This document shows, piece after piece, positions 21,617 through 32,260 of a stretch of DNA of 64,000 nucleotides (the stretch's first letter is position 1; each line of letters begins with the position of its first letter). Below the pieces are notes generated by a model that did no database searches, was not told the origin of the DNA, and worked only from the letters and a program-made list of their open reading frames with translations. A program made the position numbers and the translations under genes. This stretch comes from Ascoidea rubescens DSM 1968 (taxonomy: Eukaryota > Ascomycota > Saccharomycetes > Ascoideales > Ascoideaceae), in assembly GCF_001661345.1 (NCBI RefSeq), contig NW_017962915.1:933657-997656 (forward strand), in the 5' to 3' direction.

Positions 21617-23334
21617 TCATATATTTCCATTGTTGGGCTTTTGCAGTAAATCAGTTGAGCTAATGATTTTGTCAATACTAGGCGTATTTAAACTATTGGC
21701 ATTATCTTTAACTGATATATTTTGAAAATCATTTTCCAAATTCACAGCTGAATTAGAACGAGAGCTGTTATTTGCACTAACAAAACTGTTAACAATAAAA
21801 CTTGACTTTGTTGGACTTTTGGGTTCAGCTGATCTACTTCTACTTCTTAATCTTTTTTTTAACCAACTTTTCTTAGGGCTTGTATTCACATCAAGCAGGT
21901 ATCTTTCCTTTTCTTTATCTGAAGAACGGGTCCATCTGGAATGTCTAGAATTTTTACCATCTTTTGGGTCTTTAAATTCTTTTGAATCATTCTCTTTTGG
22001 ATCTAAAGGTAAAGGCAAATTGCTATTTGAGTTTCTAATTTTATTTAAATCTAAATGAGGAAGATGAATTTTGAAACCGGGAGATTTAGGAGAAACACTC
22101 AATTGGGATGTATCTTCTTTGGAATTAAAATAATTGTCATTGTTTCTTAAGCCAGATGACAATGGTGTGCTTATGCTACTTCTTGAAGCAAATTTAATAT
22201 TTTTAGAATCGTTCTGAGACTGATATTCATCCTCACAACCAGATAAAGAGTCGTAATCAGTAATGTTATCATTATCAGATTGAACAGAATTAAAATCATT
22301 TGTGATTCGAAGTGAGGACAAATTATTGTTATTTGGATTTTTATGATTAATTCCACCTCGGAGAACAGAAGAGGATAGCTGAACTGAAGATAAACTTTTG
22401 CTATGCTTTCTTTTAGTTACTTTTGAAGACAGTAAAGTTAGAGATAGAGCTTCTGTGGAAGAAGAGACTTGAGAGTCAGCCAGAGTAGAATTTAAACTTA
22501 AAGGTAAAGTTTTGATTTTAACTATAGGCTTTGGAAAAAACAGGTCGTTTTCATTTGAATTTTTTGAATCATGGATATTATTAGCTGAATTAGAATTAGA
22601 ATTGGAATTAGAATTAAAAGTGACAGTACCGTTATCAGTAATATCGGCATTATTATTGGTATTATTATTGATATTATTATTGATATTATTATTATTATTG
22701 GTATTAGTATTGGTAGTATCATTGTTGGATAAAGCAGATTGTTTTGCTTGAGGTAATAATCTATAAGAGTATTCAATTAAAAATTCAACAATTGCTTGTG
22801 ATAAAGCGTATTCTTGTGGAGCCATATCATGAGAAGGATGAGATAAAATAGAAGGTTGAAAAATGGCAGATAAATTTTTAGCAGGCATACGATTATTTTT
22901 GGAATGAGCGTCAAAGATTGCTAATAAGTCTAGGATATAGAATAATAGTTGTTTTGATAAAGTTGGTAAATTTTTGACTAGGACTTCGTATTCTTTTAGA
23001 GCACTTTCGATATCTTTAACTAATTTTTTATGTCTTCTTATTCTTTTTTTTCTTTTTTCTTCTTGTAATTTTTTTTCTTCTTCTTGTTTTTCTAGGTCAA
23101 TTAGACTTTGGATTGTTGGTTGAGGTTGTAGGGATTGTAGTTGGGATGGAGAAGTGGGTTGGTTAATTTTTTGGAGTTGTTGTTTTTGCGAATGATCATT
23201 GTTATTTTTATTGTCAACAAATTCAAAATCGAATTGAGGAGTTTTATTTGAGGGTGAGATTTGATTTTGATTAGTATCAAGTACTTTAAAACTATTATTA
23301 TTATTATTAATATTATTAATATCATTATTATTAA

Positions 23335-23378
<44 letters not shown>

Positions 23379-24442
23379 GTAGTAGTAGTAGTATTAGTAT
23401 TAGTAGTAGTAGTAGTAGTAGTAGTAGTACTGGTACTACTAGTAGTGTTATTATTAGAAGTGTTGTTGTTTGGTTGAATTCTAGAAGATAACTTTGGTTG
23501 AATTGGAACAGAAATTAAGTTTTGTTGAGCTGGATTATCCATTCTGTGTTTGATGTATCTTAAAATTCTTGGTCTTGAGCTCAAGGGTAATCTGAAAGAG
23601 TCATAGCTATCCAAGGGAATTAGAGGTTCAGGTAGGGAGTTTAAATATCTCCTCAAGAGAGAGGCAGCATCGTGAACAGTGTATCCATTCCAATCCAATT
23701 TTTTGCCATAGTCAGGAGGAGTATTGAAGATCAATTGCAAAGATTTGACCCTTTTGGCAGAACCTCCCAATCTATAGATACCTTCAACATCTAGACCATT
23801 TAGTTTGAGGAAATTTCCACATTTAGCAACAACAATGGGGATTTTGCCATATTCTAGTAGTTCATTGGGATTATTTGAAGCGACAGAAATCTTTGCAGGA
23901 GCTATTTGAATTGATCGTTCAAGGGTTACGCCAAATACGTTTTGTTGGTTTAAAAGATTGTTGTCGTTGTTTATGTTTTTGGAAATGTAGTTATTGATGT
24001 TCAAGTTTGTATTATTAGTTTTATGATTTAAAATGTTGTTGTTGTTGTTGAGAATGTTGTTATTAGCCAAGAAGGAATCTCTCTTTGAACGAATTAATTT
24101 TTCGCTTGATTTGTTAATTAGAGAGCTTTGAGAAGTTGAGGGATAGATATCATGGGGACGCACATTGTTGGAGGATCTAGAGGCATAGAAGAATTTTGGT
24201 CTTGAGGAATTCAAGGACAGGTCAGCAGTGAGATTTGAATTTGTTTTGGTGTTGGTACTTGTGTTGGTGTTGACTATATTAATGTTGAGACTGTTGTTGA
24301 CTTTCAAATTGTTTGAATCCAAAGACTGAGGTACGTCGTGTTCAAATTTGCTGTTATTGCTATTGTCGTGGTGATCGTCATTAGTTAGCTTTTTGATGGA
24401 AGCCCATAGTGAGCTTCTCACAGAAGGATCGCCAGAGCCCAT
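21617..24442 (-). CDS. SAC7: Rho GTPase-activating protein, Sac7/Bag7 type
   Basis: 941 residues from the first ATG (24442; the frame is open a little further upstream but without ATG). The RhoGAP domain (about 169-562) starts FGVTLERSIQIA and has IPIVVAKCGNFL, the arginine-finger motif EGIYRLGGSAKR, DYGKKLDWNGYTVHDAA, LLRRYLNSLPEPLIP and KNLSAIFQPSILSHP. This text is that of Sac7/Bag7, which switch off Rho1 and so restrain the cell-wall integrity pathway and actin signalling. About 165 residues of Thr/Asn/Gln-rich repeats are inserted inside the domain (~302-468). The C-terminal 380 residues are Ser/Asn-rich and disordered, with several basic Ser/Pro clusters. Confidence 0.88.
23281..23450 (-). 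repeat. Coding trinucleotide microsatellite
   Basis: A run of ATT units followed by AGT units on the + strand, read as poly-Asn and poly-Thr inside the RhoGAP domain insert. Confidence 0.9.
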
Positions 24443-25040
24443 TTTGAATTTGGTAAAAATTAGATAAAAACGGATGGATATGGTAAATTGCAATGAAAAA
24501 GGATGATTAAATAGAAAGATGAGATAGGATTATGAAACAGGATTATGAAATAGGATTATGAAATAGGTATGCTGTGGGATGAACAAAGAAATGATGTAGT
24601 GGTAAGAATTTCACAAACTCGCTCAGAAATTGCAAGCTCCTGAAATTGAAAAAAAGTAAGCAAGTATTATTGTGAGCTCTGAGAGTTCTAAATGTACTTG
24701 GGGTAAAAGCACTGAATAAATATGGAACTAATACGAATATGACAAGCAGTAGGAAAAAAACAAGTGTAAAGAAAAAGATAGGTAGGGAGAAAGATAAAGA
24801 AAAAAACAAAAACAAGGCTGGCGTGCAGTGGGAGAGATTGCAGACACAGAGAGTAGGCAGCAAAAGAAGCGATGGAAGTTCTGGTGCAAGAGAAACAAGA
24901 AGCTGGATGAGAGACGAGAGCTGGAGAAGAAGCTGAAGAAGCTGGAGAAGCGATAAGATAAGAACAATAGAAGAAGAACCAACGCTGAAATTTGCTCATT
25001 TGTGTCAAGTCCCAGACCCCGCAGCAGGCCCCGTGGGGCT

Positions 25041-25090
25041 AGACCCAGATTTTAGACCCCAGATTTTAGACCCCAGATTACAGACCCCAG
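25041..25090. repeat. Short tandem repeat AGACCCCAGATTTT
   Basis: About four imperfect units at 13-14 bp spacing inside a GC-richer patch upstream of the RhoGAP gene. Confidence 0.8.
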
Positions 25091-26267
25091 TGGCATCCGT
25101 GTATGTGGCTTTTGTTGCGCGAAATGACGCATTTGCGTGTATATGTCACGCACAAACGCGTACATCTGCATTGTGCTGCTGCTTTTATGTGTTTGTGCTG
25201 GGCATCGCAGAAGGTGGAAATGGAAATGAGTTTGGTGAGTTTGGTGAGTTTGGTGGAAATCAAACCAAAATCCTTTGAGGAAAGTGCGATCAACTTTTCA
25301 CCAGGTAATAGACCTGTTCTTTTCTGAATTTTAAACTGCATTTTCAATGAATGACACTGGGCTTAGTTGCACTAAAGTCGTTGTTTGATATGATATCGCA
25401 ATGGCTAAAGCTGGTATCAGTCACTGAGCAAATGACTCCAATTTAGCCATGATTTGAAGGTCAAACACAACTCTGGATTTATTGACTTTTTTGTGGAGGG
25501 TCTTTGAAGCTAATTGAATCCATCTGTAATGACTTTTAACATCATTATTTGCAGTTTTATCTGCTATTATGAATTCTTGTTAAAGACCTAGCACAATACA
25601 TCATCCAGACTTATGATTTCTTGTGTTTATTAGAATTTAAAACAGTGCCCAATGAGTTTTAGTGTCTATCCCACAAAAGATCTATCAGCAAACATGATAA
25701 ACAAAAACAAAAGAATGGATCAAAACCCTCTGAATCTATATTCTAATCATCTATTGCCGAGTTTTGTTTCAAATTTATCATTGCTCCGCATAACTTTTCA
25801 ATACAAAAAGGGGAGGTTGAGGAGCTGAATAGTGGAATACTTGAATATGATTATATTAATTTAGCAGGCTCGCTAAATTATGACTTTTCGTATCCTGCAC
25901 TTGTTATTGATTTTATTCTTCAATGAATACCAATAAATTATTTGCTCTGCTTATTATCAACTAAACCAACTCTATTTCAACACTTTTTTCACGTTTACTT
26001 TTTCTCTTCGTTTCCATCAAATGTATTGTAATATCTCATCAAATCTACTAGAACAGTAAAAATAATTACTATTGTTCGCTGTTTCTAATGATTTGAAAGT
26101 AACTATCTCATTTACTAAATATAGATTCTAACAGAACTGGCTATTACGGAAAAATTGAGAATTGAAATTCAAAAAAATTAAAAATCTTATAAACAAAAAC
26201 AATCTTCTGTATCGTATATAATTATATTTAAAAAAATATCCAAAGACAAATCACAATATCCATCCTA

Positions 26268-26370
26268 TAAAAATAAAAGTAAAAATAAAAATAAAAGTAA
26301 AAATAAAAATAAAAATAAAAGTAAAAGTAAAAGTAAAAATAAAAGTAAAAGTAAAAATAGAAATAAAAAA
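26268..26370. repeat. AAAATA/AAAAGT hexamer microsatellite
   Basis: Hexamer array just downstream of the M28 peptidase stop codon. It produces a meaningless Phe-Tyr alternating frame on the minus strand. Confidence 0.9.
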
Positions 26371-26490
26371 ACCATACTATCAGAGTTAATAAAATAAAAT
26401 AAAATAAAATGAAATTTAATGTAATGTAATGTAACGTCAAAATGTGGTACCAAAATCTTAGATTCAGATTCATATTGGTTGAAACCAATT

Positions 26491-29463
26491 TTACACTATC
26501 AATTTAAACGTCGCCACTTTTACCATATGATTGATAATCCCTAGCCATCTAACTGTTTCATCGAAATCATTATCTTCAATCGCTTCGTTCAACCCAGGAA
26601 ATACCATTCCTTTGTAACCAGTATATCTCCCAGCGGCAAAAACAATGTGTCTAAACCAAGGTCTATTATTCAACCCCTTTTGATAAACAAATGATCGTTC
26701 AAGGTATTTCAATTTGAGATTGATTAATCGAATCTTGAATAAAATAATTTCCTTTTCAAAAGGAGGAACCTTATCATCATCAATAATTTTATCCAATTTA
26801 TCTTGTAACTCAACTGCTTTCTTATGAATAACTTCAGAAACCACTCGAAAATTATTAAAAGTTTTATAAGTTTGGTTAATTAAATCGTATAAAGTATATT
26901 CAAAATTGAAATCTAAATCTGTAGGTAAATGATCTAGTTTAGTAAAATCATAATTTGGATGTAAATTATAAAAACCAGATTCCTGGAGTAAATCATTTTT
27001 CAATTGATTTGATATTTCATTTTCATCAATGTTATGATTGTGGTTATGATTGTGCTTATGATTGTGCTTATGATTGTGCTTGTGGTTATGATCGTGGTTA
27101 TGATCGTGGTTATCATTACGATTATCATTATGGTTATCATTACGATTATCATTGTATTGCTTATAATATTCTTTAATGTATTTTGAGATAAATTTGTAAA
27201 AAGATTTAATACCATAAAAAGCGTTTGAATAATAATTGTGATAATTTTCAATTAGATTATTTTTCCATCTATTGAATCGATTTTGGTAATCTAAAGAAAT
27301 CTCATTCCAATCAAAATTTTCCAATTCATTAATCAACTCATTTAGTGAAGTTTTATTTGTAATTGGCTGATCTATCCATTTAATTGGAATATTATCCACA
27401 GATTTATTGAAATAATTTGAAATTTGATAGGAATTTTCAATCAAGTTGAATTTCAACACTTGAGATTGAGATAGCTTTAAAATAATAAGACCTAAATATT
27501 TGGCTATAGTATTATGATAAACAAAATTTTTGTCCCCAAACTTTTCCATCCAATGAAACGAATCATAATTTGAATGATAATGATATATTGGATCATCGTC
27601 TCTTGGTTTGAAACCCAAATCGACCGAGGGAATACCTAGATGTTCAAGAAAGACTGTATAATCACTGCCAGAACCCAAATATCCAATTTTACCATTATTC
27701 TTGTGTTTAATGAAATCATTTAGAGTACCACCTTTGGGATAATCAACAAAATTGGCAATTTCCTTTAACAAGTCAAATAATATCGGCGAAGCAGCCAAGT
27801 TCAAATGAGTTCCAGCGGTTGCAACATCAAGATTCAAATATGCTACAATTTTTTTTTTCAATAAAGTAGGATACATTTCGCCAAATTCAGTTGAGCCTAG
27901 TAAACCGTATTCTTCACCATCCCAAGACGCAAAGACTATGGTTCTTAAGGGTTTAAAATTATAATTTTGTTTTAAATAGTTTAGAGATTTGATGATCTGA
28001 AACATCACAGCAGTACCGGAATTTGGATCGCCAGCACCACCTTTGATCCAGGCATCTCTATGATTACCTATGAGGATGATTTCATTTTTAAGGATACCAG
28101 GAAATTCGCCATAGATGTTGTAAATTGGAGTAAAATTGTAAGATTGATTGTTGAATAAATTTAGTTTGAAATCCGGGTTGGGGCCTATTGAGTAATCGTA
28201 ACCAGAATCATACAAGTCGCCTAACCAGTTTTTAAAAGAGTTGTTTTTTTTAGGGTTGAGACCATGGCCATTTAGTTTTTTCAATATCGGCAAGACTTGA
28301 GAATAGGAGATGGGTAACGAGGGAATGGAGGGAATAGAGTTGTAGGGTGAGGATCTTTTAATGTTCTTACCCTTTGATGGATAACCAGGAGTAGTTGGGT
28401 CACCAGGCTGAATTGATAAGAATTGAACAGAGCCTCTTTGAATATAAGAGGGGTTTCTAGCAGGACCTTGAGGGTAAGGTTTGTAACCATTTTTAATTGT
28501 TATAATGTTTCCATCGTCAATTGGATCGTTGTAGAGGATAACAGCAGACGCATTGAAAGATTGAGCAAACTTAACTTTCAAGCCTCTGAAGATTTTACCA
28601 TATCTGCAAATGACTATTTTATTGTGAATCTCGATGTTATTTTTGAGCAAAAGATTGAAATCATCAATAGTGCCATAATTAGCGTAAACAAAATCAGAAG
28701 TTACGTTTCCATTGGCCGAGTAGCCATGAAACGCTGGAATTAAATCGGAATAATTTTGGTTAATTTGGTTAATATTATTGATGATATCAGGGGCATCGTA
28801 AGTTGTTGGATCTTCTTTAATTTTGTCTTCAGTTAGGTTTGGTTGATAGAGAGGAGATAAGTCTGAATCTAGTAAAGTTAAAGAATTGTTGACTGGATAA
28901 TTTAAATATACGCTATATTGATCGATTTTGGAAAGGAGGTTGTGATCATTGAAGAAATTTAGAGTATAGTTGATAAGATTGTGGTTTTGGCCAGCCAAAT
29001 GTGACTCATTAGTGAAAAAGTGAGAATACTCTCTGATATTTACATTGTCGTCGTCACCCAAGTAGGACAAGTATAGACCTTTCAACTGGTTGAAGTCTCT
29101 GACTGGGTTATTGTCGTTATGATGATTCTTGTTGTGGTTGCGACGCTGCTTAGTAATGAAGTTGTTTAGGTTCAAATAGTTATACAAGTCGCTGTAGTCA
29201 TTTTTGACCGATTTAAGAAAGGGGAGATTGATGAAGAACTTTTTATTAAGATACTTGAGATCAGAATTGTCGCAACCGTAGCTGGCATCGAGGTCGAGCC
29301 CATAGTTGTTTAAGTGGAAGAAGCTGATGTTCAAATAAACAAAGTAGCCAAAGAAAGCCAAGATGATAAAGCGCCAAAAGGAGCTACTGGCCCAGTGAAC
29401 CTTCTGCCTTCTTTTAACAGCGAGCAAGGGCCTGGTGGGGTCGTCGAGCAGCAGAGGAGCCAT
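26491..29463 (-). CDS. Type II membrane M28 peptidase-like protein (Vps70 / glutamate carboxypeptidase II type)
   Basis: 990 residues: short cytosolic N-terminus, one membrane span (~28-48), then a large lumenal part with PA, M28 and dimerisation domains as in transferrin receptor / GCPII proteins. All expected metal-site motifs are kept: GNHRDAW (~467), GGAGDPNSGT, DGEEYG (~513), YLNLDVA (~545), and YHYHSNYD (~628), so it may be an active aminopeptidase or carboxypeptidase. The short N-terminus fits Vps70 (vacuolar sorting) better than Tre1/Tre2, which have longer cytosolic tails. About 764-814 is a His/Asn/Asp-rich insert in the dimerisation region. The C-terminal block NNRPWFRHIVFAAGRYTGY is typical of the family. 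Confidence 0.85.
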   Translation of the reverse strand: MAPLLLDDPTRPLLAVKRRQKVHWASSSFWRFIILAFFGYFVYLNISFFHLNNYGLDLDASYGCDNSDLKYLNKKFFINLPFLKSVKNDYSDLYNYLNLNNFITKQRRNHNKNHHNDNNPVRDFNQLKGLYLSYLGDDDNVNIREYSHFFTNESHLAGQNHNLINYTLNFFNDHNLLSKIDQYSVYLNYPVNNSLTLLDSDLSPLYQPNLTEDKIKEDPTTYDAPDIINNINQINQNYSDLIPAFHGYSANGNVTSDFVYANYGTIDDFNLLLKNNIEIHNKIVICRYGKIFRGLKVKFAQSFNASAVILYNDPIDDGNIITIKNGYKPYPQGPARNPSYIQRGSVQFLSIQPGDPTTPGYPSKGKNIKRSSPYNSIPSIPSLPISYSQVLPILKKLNGHGLNPKKNNSFKNWLGDLYDSGYDYSIGPNPDFKLNLFNNQSYNFTPIYNIYGEFPGILKNEIILIGNHRDAWIKGGAGDPNSGTAVMFQIIKSLNYLKQNYNFKPLRTIVFASWDGEEYGLLGSTEFGEMYPTLLKKKIVAYLNLDVATAGTHLNLAASPILFDLLKEIANFVDYPKGGTLNDFIKHKNNGKIGYLGSGSDYTVFLEHLGIPSVDLGFKPRDDDPIYHYHSNYDSFHWMEKFGDKNFVYHNTIAKYLGLIILKLSQSQVLKFNLIENSYQISNYFNKSVDNIPIKWIDQPITNKTSLNELINELENFDWNEISLDYQNRFNRWKNNLIENYHNYYSNAFYGIKSFYKFISKYIKEYYKQYNDNRNDNHNDNRNDNHDHNHDHNHKHNHKHNHKHNHNHNHNIDENEISNQLKNDLLQESGFYNLHPNYDFTKLDHLPTDLDFNFEYTLYDLINQTYKTFNNFRVVSEVIHKKAVELQDKLDKIIDDDKVPPFEKEIILFKIRLINLKLKYLERSFVYQKGLNNRPWFRHIVFAAGRYTGYKGMVFPGLNEAIEDNDFDETVRWLGIINHMVKVATFKLIV

Positions 29464-29886
29464 TGTTGAGCACTGTTTCTGCCTCTTCCTTCTCTTCCTT
29501 CATCACTTCCTCCATCTTAACCTCTTCGCACTGCACGTGCCCGGAATTATATCGTCTTCCGAATGCGGTTACACGCTTACCCGGCCACGCGTGACCGTTG
29601 CGCACCGCCACAGCCGTTGCGCGCCACGGGGCCTGTGGCCTGTGCTTCCTCTGCTGTCTGTGCTGGATGAGGTGTTGCTACCTGTGCTGTGTGTGGGGTC
29701 TGTGCTGCCTCTGCTTCCCGGCGGCGGGCCCCGTGCGCTGGGTCTGGTGTGTGTCGGTGTGTGTCCCCCACTGTCTGTTTCCTGTGTCCCTGCCCTTTTT
29801 CTCTCTTTTTTTTCCCTTTTTGGTGCTGATTTCATTTCGTCTTACCATCAATTCTCTTCATCCCTCTCCATCTCTACACCCTCACA
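29464..29886. promoter_or_regulatory. Divergent promoter with GC island
   Basis: Spacer between the starts of the M28 peptidase (-) and the orphan gene (+). About 29535-29790 is GC-rich with repeated GCC/TGTG words. The last 60 bases before the + gene are pyrimidine-rich. Overlapping open frames on both strands here are composition artefacts. Confidence 0.5.
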
Positions 29887-30798
29887 ATGACCATCAGAAA
29901 AAAGCTCAAACGAAAGGCTTCTGCCTCTAACAACGTCTGCAACTCTTCCACTGCTGCTGCTACTGACCAGTCGAGAAAGAAATTGAAACTGTCCATGAAA
30001 ATGAAAAAGAAACATACTTCTCAATTTAAGATTAATTCCAACAATAAGAAAAGCATATCTAAAAAAATCAAGACTAAAAGTGTGCCCAAAAACATTTCTA
30101 AAAACATACTCAACAATAAATTGAACTACACCATAATGAAAGACTACTATTCTTCAGATTCTGATGAAAACTACGATCACGATTACGACCATGATTACAA
30201 TTACGATTATAATCACAACAATTACAACTACAGCCATTACAATAACTATAAAAGCAATAATATCTTCGACAATAGCCTGTTTTCAAACATGGTGGATTCT
30301 GACACAGATTACTCGTCAAATGACGAATCAACTCAAAATGACTTTATCAATTTAAATACCAACATCGTCAATAGCAGCATTATCAACAATATCAACAATA
30401 TTGCTACCAATAATACTCCCACTAACCCCAGTTTTAATACTAATACGAGTACTACTACGAGTGCTAGTACTACTAATACTAATACTAATACTAATACAAC
30501 TAACAATACCATTGCCAATAATACTGATGCTAATGCAAATAACAACAATACTGATCCCAATGCTGATAATGACAATTCCCTACTAATAAATGACGAAAAA
30601 GATGCTATAAATCTCATCAACAATCAAGTCTTATTTAACCTCTTCTTAACCACTCTATCTCCTCTCACCACTACAAATACCACCAATAATAATGCAAATA
30701 TTAACAATACTTCCAATATACCAATAACAAATAACAACTACAACGATATCTTTGAAGACGATGTGTCTCTTTCTGAATATGACTACGATCACATATGA
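29887..30798 (+). CDS. Orphan low-complexity protein, basic N-terminus
   Basis: 303 residues, not recognised. Residues 1-75 are strongly basic (KKLKRK, RKKLKLSMKMKKK) and could be a nuclear or nucleolar signal. Residues ~90-125 alternate Tyr/Asp/His/Asn; ~130-150 have acidic-Ser text (MVDSDTDYSSNDES); the rest is Asn/Thr repeats, ending with a small acidic patch (DIFEDDVSLSEYDYD). A clean ATG, its place divergent from a neighbour and no internal stop support a real gene, but composition alone gives no function. Confidence 0.55.
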   Translation: MTIRKKLKRKASASNNVCNSSTAAATDQSRKKLKLSMKMKKKHTSQFKINSNNKKSISKKIKTKSVPKNISKNILNNKLNYTIMKDYYSSDSDENYDHDYDHDYNYDYNHNNYNYSHYNNYKSNNIFDNSLFSNMVDSDTDYSSNDESTQNDFINLNTNIVNSSIINNINNIATNNTPTNPSFNTNTSTTTSASTTNTNTNTNTTNNTIANNTDANANNNNTDPNADNDNSLLINDEKDAINLINNQVLFNLFLTTLSPLTTTNTTNNNANINNTSNIPITNNNYNDIFEDDVSLSEYDYDHI

Positions 30799-31408
30799 CA
30801 AATATCTCGTCTCAATTTATCGGCTTGTTAACTAATTTATGATCCTTTACCTTCTTCATATTCGTTTTCTTATTTAGTCTCATTTATTTTGATATTCATA
30901 CTTATACTCACTTATTATCATATTCTCATTTAATTCTCAATTTTATTGTTAATTATCTTTCCCATCCAGCATAAATGTTATCTCCACTGATCTTCCTAAT
31001 TCATTAACAATACTAATGTTTTTAATATCATCATTTTCATTGATTTATCAATCTTTCAATTCCATTTTGTTTTCTTTTTTTATTTGTTTGTTTCCTTCTT
31101 TCTCTCTCTATCTCTCTATCTCTCTTTTTTTTTCCTCTTTTTGAAATAAAATTTATCTTGGTTTAGGATCCTTTATTGTTATTTTTATATTATTATCACT
31201 GGTATTGTCTCTCATTGTCCTTATCAGTTTCCTTTTTTTACTTAATAATTTACGTTTTTATATGTTAATATATATACCCCCCTTTATTTCTATTTCTATT
31301 TCTTTATATTTATATTTATATCTATATCTATTTCCATATTTATATATTTATAAATCAACTTATCTCTTGTCTCTTATTTCTTATTTCTTATTTCTTATTT
31401 CTTATTTC
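30799..31408. other. Convergent intergenic region
   Basis: Pyrimidine-rich and AT-rich spacer between the orphan gene and the phosphoglycerate mutase-like gene, with TCTATCTC and TTTATATT short repeats. Nothing coding seen. Confidence 0.5.
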
Positions 31409-31418
31409 TTATTTCTTA
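31374..31418. repeat. TTATTTC heptamer repeat
   Basis: About six tandem copies that run into the last codons of the phosphoglycerate mutase-like gene. Confidence 0.85.
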
Positions 31419-32260
31419 TTCTCAAAACCCTGTCTTTCAACCTCTTTGGCTCTCTTTATCGCTTTCTCTGGATCCAAATAATAATAATCCCCAACTCTGT
31501 TCAAGTCCTTATCAAACTCATAAACTAATGGTATCCCATTGGGTATGTTAATCTTCTCAATATCCTCATCACTCACTTGATCCTCGCTGATTATCTTAAT
31601 TAACGACCGAACTGTTGATCCATGACAAACAATCAACACTGTCTTTCCAATCTTCATTTCTTTCAACACAATCTTCTCATAAAATGGCTTAACTCTCTCA
31701 ATAACCATCTTTAACGACTCTCCTCTTGGTAATTCCAAAATTCCTTCTCTCTCTTTGGCTTCAAATTCTTCTTTCTCTTCAGTTAGCTTGAAATCCTCTT
31801 TATATTTGTACCGATCATCCACACTTTTTTCGAATTCCTCCTTCTCAACTAATGGTGGACACCCATTGATATTTCGTCTGTAGTATAAATATTTCTTCTC
31901 TCCAACTTGCTGTAATATCTTGGTCTTATCTTCTCCTTGAAACTTCCCATAATGTCTCTCATTCAATCGCCATGTCCTGTAAACATCAATATATAACCGA
32001 TTAATCTCTTTGCAAATTATCGATCCAGTTAAACACGATCGACTTAATTTAGATGTAATCAACAAATCTGGTTTCAATTTGGCTTTATTGATTAATCTCC
32101 CAGCATTTCGAGCTTCCTCTTCTCCCTTTTTGGTCAATAAAACATCAATCCATCCACAAAATTTATTCACTTTGTTCCATTCACTTTGTCCATGTCGAAC
32201 TATGATCAATTGGTGTTTAATCAATCTATCCTGTCCCATTTTATAGCTGTTTCTAATCAT
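31409..32260 (-). CDS. Divergent phosphoglycerate mutase (Gpm2/Gpm3-like)
   Basis: 283 residues of the histidine phosphatase superfamily, dPGM branch. Catalytic elements kept: VRHGQSEWN (nucleophile His), an Arg in SKLSRSC, the acid in LNERHYGKFQG, and the second His in CHGSTVRS. The last motif normally reads GHGNSLR, and the usual RAIKT text after the Arg is also changed, so this is not the main glycolytic Gpm1. A charged insert (about residues 150-180, Lys/Glu-rich) fits the longer Gpm2/Gpm3 paralogues, whose role in yeast is unclear. Start: ATG at 32260, with a second in-frame ATG at 32239. Confidence 0.85.
   Translation of the reverse strand: MIRNSYKMGQDRLIKHQLIIVRHGQSEWNKVNKFCGWIDVLLTKKGEEEARNAGRLINKAKLKPDLLITSKLSRSCLTGSIICKEINRLYIDVYRTWRLNERHYGKFQGEDKTKILQQVGEKKYLYYRRNINGCPPLVEKEEFEKSVDDRYKYKEDFKLTEEKEEFEAKEREGILELPRGESLKMVIERVKPFYEKIVLKEMKIGKTVLIVCHGSTVRSLIKIISEDQVSDEDIEKINIPNGIPLVYEFDKDLNRVGDYYYLDPEKAIKRAKEVERQGFENKK

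Larger units (their letters stand above)
24443..26490. other. 2-kb region without a recognisable gene
   Basis: It holds the RhoGAP promoter and the 3' side of the M28 peptidase gene. About 24740-24990 is purine-rich on the + strand; about 25000-25220 is a GC-richer island with a short AGACCCCAGATTTT repeat. About 25300-26220 has no open frame of note on either strand, no tRNA B-box and no obvious spliceosomal RNA, SRP RNA or RNase P core that I can name. The last 250 bases carry an AAAATA/AAAAGT microsatellite. A long non-coding RNA gene cannot be excluded. Confidence 0.5.

Noticed and set aside
26228-26488. Phe-Tyr alternating open frame
   Set aside because: Produced by a hexamer microsatellite just past the M28 peptidase stop.
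29435-29930. Overlapping frames on both strands in the promoter between the M28 peptidase and the orphan gene
   Set aside because: GC-rich promoter composition; the + frames run over the peptidase start or lack ATG, with no recognisable domain.
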